Origin: Diphasiastrum complanatum
Taxonomy: Eukaryota; Streptophyta; Lycopodiopsida; Lycopodiales; Lycopodiaceae
Assembly: GCA_029204225.1 (NCBI GenBank)
Contig: CM055098.1
Coordinates: 6,547,746-6,611,745 of the forward strand
Reading direction: 5' to 3'
DNA: 64,000 bases
Shown: piece by piece, positions 34,131-46,310 of the stretch
Layout: each line of letters starts with the position of its first letter
How positions within the stretch are numbered: position 1 is the first letter of the stretch
Program-made: the position numbers and the translations under genes
Notes under the pieces: generated by a model
Told to the model about the DNA's origin: nothing
The model's input: only the letters and a program-made list of their open reading frames with translations
Databases searched by the model: none

Positions 34131-34147
34131 ACTAACAAAGCATGTAG
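34131..34147. repeat. 17-bp flank ACTAACAAAGCATGTAG, including TSD TGTAG
   Basis: This flank precedes the 5' LTR. The same 17 bp precede the 3' LTR inside the element at 39908-39924. The last five bases are the TSD, repeated after the 3' LTR at 40580-40584. Confidence 0.9.
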
Positions 34148-34802
34148 TGTGAAAATTGTCAACATTTCCTAGCTAGTTTGAGGCCTAAATTGGCTAAAAT
34201 TGTAAATAGTTTTGGTTCTGGAGTTTCACACGTGTGAACCAGGCCACAATGTTTTTATTTACTGTATTTTTTCAGTATGATGAAGTGTCAAACTTCATAC
34301 CCTTCAAAATGAGACCATTTTGATGTATTTTGGTCATATAAGCCATTTTTAGCTATTTTTCCTATATAGGGAATATCTAGGGTCAAGTACCTTCTAGAGA
34401 GAGGAGAGAGAGTCATCTTCCTCATCCATAAATAGTAGGGAAGTCGTGGAGAACAGGCTGGAGAAACCTTTTGTATGCTTCATTGAGATCAATAGATCAT
34501 TGTCATTGTTTCTTCCTCCATTGAGAGCATTGTTGTGTGTATTGTCTTCAAGCTATTGTGTATGATCTTAGGTGCTTTCCAAAAGTGATAGGCTGATGTA
34601 TTATGGACTGTATAATGCTATTTTGGGCCGCACTTGATGTTTATGGAAGTTTCCATTTGTGATAAATGCTTTTTGATCAAGTTCTTTGCATTCTAGGTAG
34701 CATAGAATGTGTTGCCAATTCCTAGCTTATGTAGTTTGGAGTGCAAGCATTCAAGCCAATGATCTTGGAGTTTAGATCCACTTAGGATCTGTATTTTTCA
34801 CA
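34148..34802 (+). repeat. 5' LTR of copia element 2
   Basis: TGTGAAAATTGTC to TTTTTCACA. It contains the 14-bp palindrome TTCACACGTGTGAA (34225-34238) and a TATA-like CTATATAG (34362-34369) followed by a GA-rich tract. Confidence 0.93.
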
Positions 34803-34814
34803 TGGTATCAGAGC
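34803..34814 (+). promoter_or_regulatory. PBS of copia element 2
   Basis: TGGTATCAGAGC, initiator tRNA-Met type, directly after the LTR. Confidence 0.9.
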
Positions 34815-35974
34815 TGGTTGGCTTCTATTTACAGTAAGTATTCCATTTTTGGTGATATTTGGATGTTTGATCAAGTTCTAGCATGATTTTGCATTGCTTT
34901 GTTGATCAAATCTTACTAACCTTTGTTTTGTGAGTTGAACTTGTGGATCAAAAGCATATTTCAGGTCTATTGAAGATCAGAGGCTGAAAAGAAACTATTT
35001 TGGATCAGATCATAACACCTAATCATTTGTGATTGTGAGGCTTGTGCATATTCAATACTAACAATGTTCTTTTCAATCCTATTGTTGACAATCTCCATTC
35101 TTGGATGAACACTCTCCTTAAGTGGATGAAACTTCTCCTTAAGTGGATGACAAATGCTCTTTTGAGTGAGTTGTAATTCTCCTAAAGGCTGATCAAAGCT
35201 CCCATTTGGATGAAAGATCCCCTTTTTTGGGTGAACATATTGTAAGCTCCATTGTGAAGAGCATATTGTAAAGATTGTCATCAATTTTGGCATAATTTTT
35301 GGTGTACTTTGTTGAGCATGTAAGTAACTCTCCTTATGTAATTTGATTGGAGCATTTGCTGGAAGGTGTTAACCATTATGCAAGTGTGTTTTCAGGTTCT
35401 TAACAGGTTGAGGAACATTCTCATGTGAAGTGATCTTAGATCTACATCTAAACACCAAGATTTGACAAGATAGTGAAGCTAGTCTTGTGATCCACTAAGT
35501 GTGCTCATTCATTCACCTCTAAATCTTGTATTTATCACTTGATGGAGTTTATAAACTTTTAGAAGTGTGGTTTACATGTGGTTTTACAGGTTGAATCAAT
35601 ATCTTAGTGTGTTGATCATATGTTGATCAAGTTTGTTCATTACTAGGTAATCTTGGCATCCTAGTTTTGGGTATTTTCTAAGAATGCAAGTAACTCTTCA
35701 CACCATAACTTGATTTGGTCACTTGCTGGAAAGTTTGAGAGCTTAAGCAAGAGTGTGTTCAGGTTGGTTTGATTTTGTAATCCATTCTTAGTGTGTGCAA
35801 AGTGTTGCATGTGTTTCAATCTTCCTTTCTATGCTTGGAAACCATCTAGGTTCAAGATAGAAGTGTTTTAGGGTCCTAAATCTTCATAGATCTCTTTATC
35901 TATCATTTGTTGAGAGAAAAGTGAGTGCTAAGTGCTTTAGGACAGAACCTAAAAGTTGAAGAAACATTAGAATC
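34815..35974 (+). other. leader of copia element 2 with internal repeats
   Basis: A 1.16-kb leader. Two diverged copies of an approximately 84-bp unit (35316-35399 and 35683-35766) share the order GCAAGTAACTCT, CTTGATTTGG-like, TTGCTGGAA, GTGTGTTTTCAGG-like. TCCTTAAGTGGATGA is repeated near 35115-35150. Confidence 0.6.
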
Positions 35975-38900
35975 ATGGCTTCCAATGGTGGGATCATGCT
36001 AGAGTCTAGTGAAAGGTTGAGTTCATCAAACTACTCTACTTGGAAAGTGAGGATGGAGTCCTTACTTGAGTTGAATGAACTCATGGACATAGTTGCAGAA
36101 ATTGAAGAGAGACCTCTCACACTTCAAGAGCAACAAAGGTTTGATAAGAAGGCCAAAAGGGCTCTTCATATCATTAAAATGAATGTTACAAATGAACTTC
36201 TCAAGGAAGTTGGAAAGTGTCAAAGTGCAAGTGAGGCATGGAATGCCTTAAAGAAGCTCTTTGAATCAAAGTCCACATCTAGGGTATTGACCCTAAGGAG
36301 ACAAATATTTTCTAGTAGGCAAAGAGAGGGTGAAAGTGCTCATGCATTTATCTTGAGAGTTAAGTCCCTAAGTGATGATTTAGCATGCATTGATGAGAAC
36401 ATAAAAGATGGTGAAATAGTCCAAGTTATGTTGAATGGTTTGCTAAATGAACATGCTAACCTTGTGCAAAGTTTTGCCATTCAAAGAGTCTTGCCAAGTG
36501 TGGTTGACTTGCAAGAAATCTTATTGGCTGAAGAACATAGGTTGCAATCAAAGCTTGATGGTGCATCCTTGCAAGGTGGAGGTGAAGAGGCTTTCTTCAC
36601 AAAAGGCAAATTCAAGGGCAAAGGTAAAGGCAAAGGGAAATGGTCCAAAGGTGGTAACTTTGATCATGATGATCACTCTTCCTCTTCCTCTTCTACTAAG
36701 AACAATAAGTCAAAGTTCAAGTGCTTTTATTGTGGGATAAAAGGTCATTTTGCAAATGAATGTTATAAGAAGAAAAGAGAGCAAGGAGAGAGGCAAGGAA
36801 ATCTTACAATAGATGAGGAAGAACATAACACATGTGAATCACTTGTTATGACTTCAAGTTTGTTAGCCAACATAGATGATAATGATCCTTGGTGGATTGA
36901 TAGTGGAGCCTCATCTCACATGACAAGACATAAGGAATACTTTACATCCTTATTGTCTTATGAGGGAGAAGGTAACATCATCTACACTGCAAATGATGGT
37001 CAATGTGACATCAAAGGCATAGGCACTATTCCTATTTCCCTTTCAACAAATAGGAAAGCAAATCTTGAAAATGTCTTGTACATTCCTTCAATCACTAAGA
37101 ATTTGCTTAGTGTAAGTCAAATGATTGACAAAGGACTTGATGTGGAGTTCATTGGAGATGCATGTTTGATAAGTAAATGTGGATCCTTGATTGCTCAAGG
37201 TAGGAGGCATGGTAAACTTTTCAAGCTTGATGCATTGTGATCTCTAATCATGAAGGATGTATGGCTAGGGAGCAATTGACAAACCAAGAAGTTTGGCACA
37301 AGAGGTTGGGCCATCCCAACTTCAAATCTTTGGAGGTAATGGCAAAGAAAGAGCTTGTTCTTGGTCTCCCTAAAAGTCTTGTTGCAAACAATAGTGTTTG
37401 TGAACATTGTGCCTTGTCCAAATCTCATAGACTTGCTTATTCTAGATCTACTTCTAGATCTAAAGAAGCTTTTCAACTTGTGCATTCTGATATTCATTCT
37501 TCTAGTACAACTAGCAATGGTGGGGCAAAGATGTATGCAACTTTCATTGATGACTTTAGTAGGTATACTTGGATCTATCTTCTTAAAAGTAAGGATGAAG
37601 TGTTTGCTGCATTTGTCAAGTTCAAGAATGAAATGGAAAACCAATTCAATACAAAGATCAAATGCTTAAGATCTGATAATGGAGGGGAATACACCTCAAA
37701 TAGGTTCAAAGACTTTTGTATAGCACATGGGATTAAGAGGGAGATGTCTAGTCCTAGGACTCCACAACAGAATGGAGTGGCCGAGAGGAAGAATAGAACC
37801 CTTTGTGAATGTGCCAAGGCAATGAGACTACATGCTAATCTTGCTAAGTCTTTTTGGGGGGAAGCTTTAGCATGTGCTAACTATCTATGTAATAGATGGA
37901 CAAGTGCTTCCTTGGATGGTAAAACTCCTCATGAGGTTCTTTATGGTAGAAGGCCGAGTGTCAAGCATTGTAGGATCTTTGGATGTACATGATTTGTCAA
38001 TATCACACTTGATGATAGAACTAAAGAAGATCCTTCATCAAAGAAGGGTGTGTTTGTTGGCTATAGTGAAGTAAGCAAGGCTTACAAAGTGTACATTCCT
38101 TCTACAAAGAAAGTTGTCATAAGTAGGGATGTCATCTTTCATGAAGAGAATGTTTCCAATGTTGTTGATGTTGATGTTGATGTGCCTACTAATCATCATG
38201 ATGTGCAAGATGTCTTGGATGAAGATGGAGATGCCACTCCAAAGCAAACTTCAAGGAAGACTCAAAGGCAAAGGGCTAAGCCATCAAGCCTAACCTATGA
38301 TGAAAAAGGAAAGCAAGTGGTGGACAACTCTAACTTTGCTTTTCTTACCTCTTTTGATGAACCAACTTGTGTAGGTGAAGCAATTCAAAAGAAGGAATGG
38401 ATCCAAGCCATGGATCATGAGCATCAAGCACTCATCAAAAGCAACACATGGAGGTTGGTAAAGCTTCCAAAGGACAAGAAGGCAATTGGTTGTAAGTGGA
38501 TCTTCAAGATCAAGACAAATCAAGATGGATCAATCAACAAGTACAAGGCAAGGTTGGTGGCAAAGGGGTATGCTCAAGAATATGGTATTGACTATGATGA
38601 GACATTTGCACCCGTGGCAAAGATGGTAACTATTCGAATCCTAATCTCTCTTGCAACTCTTTATGATTGGGATATGTGGCAAATGGATGTTACTAATGCC
38701 TTATTGAATGGTGATCTTGAAGAAGATATTTACATGGAGCAACCCGAGGGCTATGTTTCACATGATGAGCCTAATCATGTGTGCTATCTCCAAAAGAGTT
38801 TGTATGGGCTAAAGCAAGCACCAAGGAGTTGGTATGCTAAGCTCAATTCCTTCTTACTTTCTCAAAACTTTGTTATGAGTGAGTATGATCATTCTCTCTA

Positions 38901-39912
38901 CTTTAGATTGAATGAAAATGATATCACTTTACTTTTGATCTATGTTGATGACATTATCTTAAGTGGTGGTAACAATCTAGATATAGATGAAATCAAGATG
39001 GCACTCAAAAGAGAGTTTGAAATTCAAGATCTTGGTAAACTTCATTATATCTTAGGAATAGAGATTATTAGAACTTCTAAATCTACATTCATATGTCAAG
39101 AAAAGTATGTTAACTCTATTCTAAAAAGGTTTCATATGGAAGATTGTAAAGTTGTTTCTACTCCTATGGAATCAAATGTAAAGCTAACTACAAGAAGTAA
39201 TGAAAGATCCTTCAAGGACATTACTCTCTATAGAAAGCTAATAGGATCTCTTATATGGTTAACCATCACAAGACCTGATCTAAGCTTTGTGGTTGGTAAA
39301 CTAAGTCAATTTATGCAAGATCCTAGTGAGGCTCATTGGAAGCTAGGAAAGAGAGTACTTAGATACATCTCGGGATCTAGAGATTTTGGCATCTTGTATG
39401 GAGGTACTACACCTAACCTTTGTGGATTTTCAGATTCAGATGTTGCAGGTGATCAAATGGATAGGAAGTCAACAAGTGCCTTTGCAATCTATCTTGGAGA
39501 TGGAGTGGTCTCATGGCTATCAAAGAAGCAACCAACTATCTCTCTATCTTCCACCGAAGCCGAGTACAAGGCATTAACAACATGCACCAAGGAGATTCTT
39601 TGGATCAAGAGGATGTTATTGGATCTTCACTTGCTGGAACCAGAGAAGACTCCAATCATACTTTGTGATAACCTTTCAGCCCAAAGCTTGGCAAGCAATC
39701 CTGTTTTTCATGCAAGGAGCAAGCACATTGAGATTGCTCACCATTTTGTGAGAGATCAAGTCATTGCCAAAGAGGTGGAGCTTCAACATGTCTCTTCAAA
39801 GGAGTGTGTGGCTGATATCTTCACAAAACCATTGGGAAAGGACCTATATTTAATGCATAGATCTAATCTTGGAATGTGCTCAAAGACTATGTTGAAACTA
39901 GCATCCAACTAA
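35975..39912 (+). pseudogene. copia gag-pol of element 2, one frameshift and one stop
   Basis: The ATG at 35975 gives MASNGGIMLESSERLSSSNY, then gag, a Lys/Gly-rich stretch, the zinc knuckle CFYCGIKGHFANEC (about 36722-36763) and protease DSGASSH (about 36899). The frame ends at a TGA (37238-37240). The next frame, one base back, starts at 37237 and carries the integrase finger and core (WHKRLGHPNF, LVHSDIHS, LRSDNGGEY, AERKNRT). An in-frame TGA stands at 37990-37992, where relatives have a Cys codon. From 37993 the same frame runs to the TAA at 39910-39912 through RT (YVDD at 38941-38952 intact) and RNase H (SDSDVAGDQMDRKS, DIFTKPL). The two lesions separate gag-PR, integrase and RT-RNase H. 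RT itself looks intact. Confidence 0.9.
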
Positions 39913-39924
39913 CAAAGCATGTAG

Positions 39925-40579
39925 TGTGAAAATTGTCAACATTTCCTAGCTAGTTTGAGGCCTAAATTGGCTAAAATTGTAAATAGTTTTGGTTCTGGAG
40001 TTTCACACGTGTGAACCAGGCCACAATGTTTTTATTTACTGTATTTTTTCAGTATGATGAAGTGTCAAACTTCATACCCTTCAAAATGAGACCATTTTGA
40101 TGTATTTTGGTCATATAAGCCATTTTTAGCTATTTTTCCTATATAGGGAATATCTAGGGTCAAGTACCTTCTAGAGAGAGGAGAGAGAGTCATCTTCCTC
40201 ATCCATAAATAGTAGGGAAGTCGTTGAGAACAGGTTGGAGAAACCTTTTGTATGCTTCATTGAGATCAATAGATCATTGTCATTGTTTCTTCCTCCATTG
40301 AGAGCATTGTTGTGTGTATTGTCTTCAAGCTATTGTGTATGATCTTAGGTGCTTTCCAAAAGTGATAGGCTGATGTATTATGGACTGTATAATGCTATTT
40401 TGGGCCGCACTTGATGTTTATGGAAGTTTCCATTTGTGATAAATGCTTTTTGATCAAGTTCTTTGCATTCTAGGTAGCATAGAATGTGTTGCCAATTCCT
40501 AGCTTATGTAGTTTGGAGTGCAAGCATTCAAGCCAATGATCTTGGAGTTTAGATCCACTTAGGATCTGTATTTTTCACA
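39925..40579 (+). repeat. 3' LTR of copia element 2
   Basis: 655 bp, identical in length to the 5' LTR, with two substitutions seen. The palindrome is at 40004-40013. TGTAG follows at 40580. Confidence 0.93.
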
Positions 40580-40584
40580 TGTAG

Positions 40585-41230
40585 TTTACTTGACAAAGGA
40601 TGAGAAAGAAATGAACGCAAACTCGAAATATTTCTATTCGTAACCAGCTCAAAATATTTGCAAAGGATTTGCGAAATTTATTTTGTTGTCAACTCGAAAG
40701 ATTCGCGAAACAGTTTCTTGTAGAAGCTTGTGTTTTTTCTTGTTCAAGCTTGAAAGATTCGTGAACAATTCTCGCGAAATATTCTATTTCTAGTTCAAAC
40801 CTTAGATGTCGCAAAATTGTCGCGAACAATTCAAAAATATTCTGAATTTCTTCTTCATGCTCAAAGTTGTCATTTGTCGCGAACAATTCATGAAAGACGA
40901 AAATGTCGTGAAGAGACAAGTGTCGCGAACAATTCGCTTGAAACACGGAACTGAGACGAAGAGATGGACTGTCGCGAATAATTTGCGAACAAAAATCATT
41001 CGACCCTGGAAACAGAGTGTCTATTTGAATATCAATCGTCGTAAACAATTAGATCTATTGTTACAAAAATAAAAGGCTAAAAGATCTGTAAATAAAAGGC
41101 CAAAAGACATGTCTTGTAACAATATAAATACATGTGCACTACTCGTTGTAACCAACTCTTAGACACTCAAACTGAAGAGATTCTCAGACTCACTCAATCA
41201 AAGACACAACAACGAGATAAGACAGTTAGA
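40585..41230 (+). repeat. LTR-like promoter region with TGTCGCGAACAATTC repeats
   Basis: Four copies of TGTCGCGAACAATTC or a close variant lie at 40819-40833, 40875-40889, 40921-40935 and 40970-40984. A TATAAATA box (41124-41131) and a transcript-leader-like stretch follow. It looks like the U3-R-U5 of a retroelement, but no coding part or exact ends can be assigned. Confidence 0.5.
41113..41213 (+). repeat. 101-bp direct repeat, copy 1 (LTR core promoter)
   Basis: It begins TCTTGTAACAATATAAAT and continues to GACACAACA. It recurs at 43335-43434 with very few changes. Both hold TATAAATA and a CA-rich leader. Confidence 0.85.
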
Positions 41231-42590
41231 ATTTAAGTAGAATCACTGTGCTATTGTACTGTGGGTCCTATCAGTTGATAAGGATCAATTGGCCTCATCA
41301 CGAGGCAAGTCGATGGGACACGCGTCCCGCCAATGACAATCTGGGTCATGCATGGGTTGCCTGAGTGAACAACTATATGTACAGTGTAATGGTAATTTGC
41401 AGAGACAAATTGCTCCTTAGAAATAAAGACTTTCCCAGCTTCCAACCCAGATAGATTTTGATGATATAGAATTATCAATGATCAGTATTCTTTTAGAATA
41501 TTGTATGAATTTATTGCTTTAATGAATTGAGTATCAGGCATTGACACCTGTAGAACTAAAAAACTTCGATGAACCATGTTTGATGATATCATGAACACTG
41601 ATCTTTCTTTCAAGGGATGTGCAGGTACACATGACGTACCTGAAGAATCTATACAAGAATAAGAAGCCCTATGGGCTTAAGGACTGATCTCTCTTTGAGG
41701 GTATGTGCAGGTACTCGAGAAAGTGCCAAGAAGAACAAGAATCGAATCAAGAAGCTTTTTAAGCTTAAAGACAGTAAACAAGAAGGCTTTTGACAAAGTC
41801 TATAATGAAGGCTCAGTAGAGTCTATAAAGAAGGCTTATTTACTAAGTCTATAATGAAGGCTCAGAGGAGTCTATAAAGAATAGGACAAGGCTTAGGGTC
41901 TGATCACCCTAGTGACTTGTTCCACCATGATTGAGGGTGGGCAACCTCTAGAAAATAAGTGCCAATGAACATGATTGAGGATGGGCAACCTCTAGAAAAA
42001 AGGGCCTAGGAATTGATGGACATTATGCAAGTACAAGATGGACATATACCTTGGCTCTTCCTTAGGAAGATTGCACTTGGGTGAATTTCCAAGTTGTAAC
42101 CATATAATATTATATATAATTAAAAGTCAAGTTGAAACCTTGTACCACCCTACCTCCCACCTACTTTTCCTCATGCATTCTAGGCAATTTGACACCTAGA
42201 ATGGGACGCCCTCCTACACTCTCACTTCATGGCCAAATTACCAAACTCTTCCAAGCTAGTACACATCACCCATTCACCCTCCCTAACTAAAACACCTCAT
42301 CCATGCACTCCACTTCTCCCTAAGTCCAATTGGAGTCTCCCTCACATCTCATACACTTGAACTTGACCCCTCACTCACTTTTGAAGGCCTCTCCACTCTC
42401 TATATAAGTGGAAATGCGCCCCTCTACCAGGGGGATGAAGGGATAATACATCCAGACTCTACCATTTTATTTTTTATTATGTACAGGTGCTCTGGAGAAG
42501 AGGATTGAGGGAATACCTCAAGGAGACTATGTCATTTTTGTGATTGCAAGATTAATTGGAGCTCAGACCCTCAGATTTCTATCACTCTCA
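41231..42590. other. unassigned sequence with small tandem repeats
   Basis: No gene recognised. It holds a 49-50-bp tandem duplication (41781-41830, 41830-41879, with GAAGGCTCAG and GTCTATAAAG in each) and two copies of CATGATTGAGG.TGGGCAACC (about 41929 and 41971). Confidence 0.5.
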
Positions 42591-42596
42591 GATCAC

Positions 42597-42645
42597 CACA
42601 CAAACACACACACACACTCTCTCTCTCCCTCTCTCTCTTTCACCT
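42597..42645. repeat. CA/CT microsatellite
   Basis: A run of ACACAC followed by CTCTCT units. Confidence 0.85.
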
Positions 42646-43334
42646 TCTCTCGAAACTATGGTATGCTCTTGAAACTGTTACCCATATGTCAGAATGGCTG
42701 ATCAGTACGAGAAATACAGTTGCTATGTGAGCTTGGTGTGGAGAGTATTTTCTGTATGTGTTACTGTGTAGCATGATCAGTGTTTCTGTTCGAAGCAAAT
42801 TCGAAGTTGGTATCAAATCTGTACAGGGAGTGTACACAGTACAACATCATCGTTGAAGGGAGCTTCAAGAGAACTGTTTTCTGAGAGTTCGGGGTTTACA
42901 ACGGGTTGAAGACGGAAGGAGAAGCACTGGTGAAGAGAGTTTAGCACACAGAAGCTTGGTGAGCTTGAGACTGTGTGAGGATTCAGAGACAAGAGTTGTC
43001 GGCTGAATCAAAACCTCAACAATTGGAATTGTGAAATTCCGAAAGAAGGCTACTTGGTGTTTGTAGTCAGTGTGCATTCGATCGGACACCGTTTGACAAG
43101 CGGATTGAAGCATAAGCTTTCTAGCAGTAGGGCGATCTCAGAGAAAGAGGATAAGCATGTCAGAAGACTATAAATAGGAAGCCAAGTTAGTTTTTTGAGA
43201 AAAACCTTGGCCTAGGGTTTGAAAGCACAAGAAAGCAGATTTCTCTCCATTCTGAATTGTCTTGGAAGCTGTGAAAATCCATAGGAGGGCGTCCTGATCA
43301 GTTCTATAGGATCTAAAGTGGCCGTGTGCAGCCG
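42646..43334. other. unassigned sequence
   Basis: No coding frame, repeat partner or RNA gene recognised. It ends at the second copy of the 101-bp repeat. Confidence 0.4.
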
Positions 43335-43434
43335 TCCTGTAACAATATAAATACATGTGCACTACTCGTTGTAACCAACTCTTAGACACTCAAACTGAAG
43401 AGATTCTCAGACTCACTCAATCAGAGACACAACA
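43335..43434 (+). repeat. 101-bp direct repeat, copy 2
   Basis: Matches 41113-41213. TATAAATA is at 43346-43353. The flanks on both sides differ from those of copy 1, so it is not a simple LTR pair. Confidence 0.85.
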
Positions 43435-43689
43435 GTGAGAACAAGAGATGTATATTGATGATTCAGATTCAGAATTATAAATTCATTTTTGATCAATAGT
43501 TTTTATTTGTCTAAAGTTGTCTCTTAATTTCGCATATTATTTTCGCACACATATTCAATCAGAGCAAATACTGTTCTATTAGTACATAGATCAGATATAG
43601 ACCCGATTGAAGACACTGATATTAGTTTGATTTATTCAAATTTTCATCACGTTCTTTGTGAAAGAATAATTACTATTTTTCCTATAGTG

Positions 43690-45065
43690 GTTATGGAAAA
43701 GCTCACTTTTCCAAGGACAAGTCAAGAGGGAGGAGCAAGAACAAATTTTCTCAAGCCTTCTCCAAGGACAAATCGAAGGACAAAGCAAAGGACAAGGACT
43801 ATGGAGGAGTAGAAGATGATTCAACTCATGCTTCTATCTTCCAGAAGAAGATTCAAGAATATCAAGCCAATTTTACCTTAGAAGACTCACATGCAAGTGA
43901 AGGAGAAACATCTCTCATGATGTCTAGTTTCTCCTCTTTACTCTTCAATGATGTATCTTGGTATATTGATAGTGGTGCATCATCACACATGAGTAGCACC
44001 AAGAGTTCTTTTGTTTCAATTGAATCTTGTCAAGAACTTAAAGAATCAATATACACAACTTGTGGTGATACATGTTCAATTGAAGGAGTTGAAATTTGTT
44101 CCTTGAATCTTGCATCTTCTATAAGTTTTACACTTTCCGACGTACTTTATGTTCCTAATCTCACAAAGAATGTCATTAGTGTTGGAAAGTTATTTGATGA
44201 TGGTTTTGATGTGGAATTCAATGTCAATAATTGTTTTATTAAGAAAGGTGATGAGATCCTAGCAAGAAGTATTTGTGATGCTGCATTGATGACTTGTGTT
44301 TCCGAGGAAATATGGCATAGGAAGTTGGGTGATACCAATTTCAGATCTATGTCTATTATGGTCAAGGAGATCAAGCCAAAAGAGTCTTGTTCTATGGAAA
44401 AATCACATGTGGATTCATATTTGATGTCTTCTACCAAGACAAAACATCCTTTGGAGTTGTAACACTCGAATGTTCACCTTTCTTCAACTAAAAGCAAGGA
44501 CAATGTCTCTTGTTTTTCCAATCTTATTGGTGGTTATGTCTTGTTTCTTCAAGTTTTATGGTGCATGTGTATTTTCCATTATGCAAAACTTTGTGGAGTT
44601 ATGGAGCTATTGGAAGGAATACACTTTATGGAGTCTTGCTCAACTGTAAGCCTAAGGTTATGTACCTTAGTATTCTTGAAGGTTATTGCTTTGCATGTGG
44701 TTTCTTGGAAGGAAAGAAGGATGGAGATCCAAGTTTATGGATCATGGTTGGATGATTATCCACCAAGGTGGGCTATAAAGGCTTTACACTCTCTATCTCG
44801 AAGATGTTTGAGCATGGAGATGTTATTGTTTTTCGTGAAGACTATTTTCAACTTTGGAAGGGGCCAACTTCATTGGATCTCATTATTCATCACAAGTTTA
44901 TTCTATGGAGGATAGCCAACTTATGATGGGGTTGCAGTTTGAGGAGAAGTATCCTCAACAAGTATTTTCAAGGAGATTTTCATGATTGTACAAGGTCGAG
45001 TCCTTGTTGTTCTTATTTTATGAAAAAGAAAGGATAAGTGAAGGTGGTATTCATTCTATAGTATT
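43690..45065 (+). pseudogene. family A copia gag-protease-integrase remnant
   Basis: A degraded gag end, then an open frame 43917-44462 with protease WYIDSGASSHMSSTKSSF, VLYVPNLTKNVISVGKLF and the integrase finger region WHRKLGDTNF, where the GHPN His has become Asp. The frame stops at a TAA where relatives read LIHSDVH. Scraps of integrase continue in mixed frames to about 45000. It is closest to element 1. Element 3 is inserted at its end (45066). Confidence 0.8.
45061..45065. repeat. target-site duplication GTATT (right copy GTACT)
   Basis: GTATT precedes the 5' LTR and GTACT (51055-51059) follows the 3' LTR. One mismatch. Confidence 0.7.
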
Positions 45066-45710
45066 TGTGAAAGATTCAACTAGTTTCATCACATTTTGCA
45101 ATATTTCCATATTTGGCATATTCAGGCCAAAACTTGTTTTAGACTTAGAGGTTGACTTTTCAAAGTTCATTAGTCTAAATTTCATTTGAATAAACACTTT
45201 TTGAAAGTTTGGGAAAGAATGCGAGTTTGAGTAGATTCAATTTGAATAAGTTGGGTACATTGAATCTAGACCCAAAATTGGTAGGGTTAGCATTTTGGTG
45301 GGAAAGCCAAGTGGCCAAATAGGGTTTGGGCCTGCTATAAAAGGATGTAACTCGTGGAGAGAGTCATCTTCTCTCTTCTCTATCTCATTTCATGCTTATA
45401 CATGGTTCTCTTGGGTTCTACTATCCATTGGTGCACTATCTTGGTGATTGCTTGCAATTCTATGTGTAGAATGATCTATATTTGCTATTTTGGATCCACA
45501 CGTGTGAAATACAGTAGCTTGCTGGTTTTGTACGGACAACAACAGTACATAATCATTTCATTCAAGTTTGATCAAGTTCTATTAGTGTTTGCATCTCAAA
45601 TTGTGTGTAGATGCTGATTTTTCTACATTGGTGAAATTGGTAGTGTATTTCTCTTTCTAACCAAAGATCATTCAAGTAGATTGGATCTTAAAGATCTGAA
45701 ATCTTTCACA
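45066..45710 (+). repeat. 5' LTR of copia element 3
   Basis: TGTGAAAGATTC to AATCTTTCACA. CACACGTGTG is at 45497-45506 and TATAAAAG at 45336-45343, about 160 bp apart. Confidence 0.92.
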
Positions 45711-45722
45711 TGGTATCAGAGC
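45711..45722 (+). promoter_or_regulatory. PBS of copia element 3
   Basis: TGGTATCAGAGC directly after the LTR. Confidence 0.9.
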
Positions 45723-46310
45723 TTGTGTTTCAGGTTATGAAGGAGGAAATCAGATCTATCAATGATCTGGTGAAGATATCAAGTCTAGAGCATGCTAGAG
45801 AGGATTCTACACCAAAATCGGATTTTTTGCTTTTGTAGATTGGATCTTTTGTAGATCAAAACACTAAATAGGTCAATATACTTGTTCAGTTCCATTTTTT
45901 GAATTCACATGCTAGATTTGGCCAATTTTTGGATCATTGGTTCAGGCTAAGTGGTGGCTTATAGATTGCATATCAAATTTTCAGCATTTGCATGTAGATT
46001 TGGAATAGTCAATTTTTTGTGATTTTGTCAAAACCCTAATTTTGATTGGATCTCTAGATAGTGAGGTTGCTGGACTTCATTTGAGTGTGTTTCAATCTTA
46101 GGAAGTGGCAAAAGTCATTAGATTGAGGATAGATCATAGGTTGATCAAGATTTCATGATTCTATGTGTTGATTTGTTTGGATAAGTGCTAGAAGAGAATT
46201 TGTAAGATAGTTTCAAATCTTGGTGATTTCTTTTGAAAGCATTTGTTGTTGTTCAAAGGAGTGCTTTGTGCATTGAAGCAGGTTGAAAGACAAGATCAGG
46301 TCATTGCTAC
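45723..46310 (+). other. leader of copia element 3
   Basis: A 588-bp leader without frames, closely matched by the minus-strand leader at 60940-61527. Confidence 0.7.

Larger units (their letters stand above)
34148..40579 (+). mobile_element. complete Ty1/copia element 2
   Basis: LTRs of exactly 655 bp on both sides, TSD TGTAG (34143-34147, 40580-40584), PBS, a long leader and gag-pol in copia order. The two LTRs differ at only two positions that I can see, yet pol has a frameshift and a nonsense codon. No purine tract precedes the 3' LTR; a copy of the 5' flank stands there instead. Confidence 0.95.

Noticed and set aside
37230-37245. Programmed -1 frameshift between protease and integrase of element 2
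   Set aside because: No slippery heptamer is evident, relatives read through in one frame, and a nonsense codon follows at 37990. A simple one-base deletion is more likely.
41781-42010. Small regularly spaced repeats as a CRISPR-like array
   Set aside because: Only two copies of each unit, in a plant nuclear context. They are simple tandem duplications.
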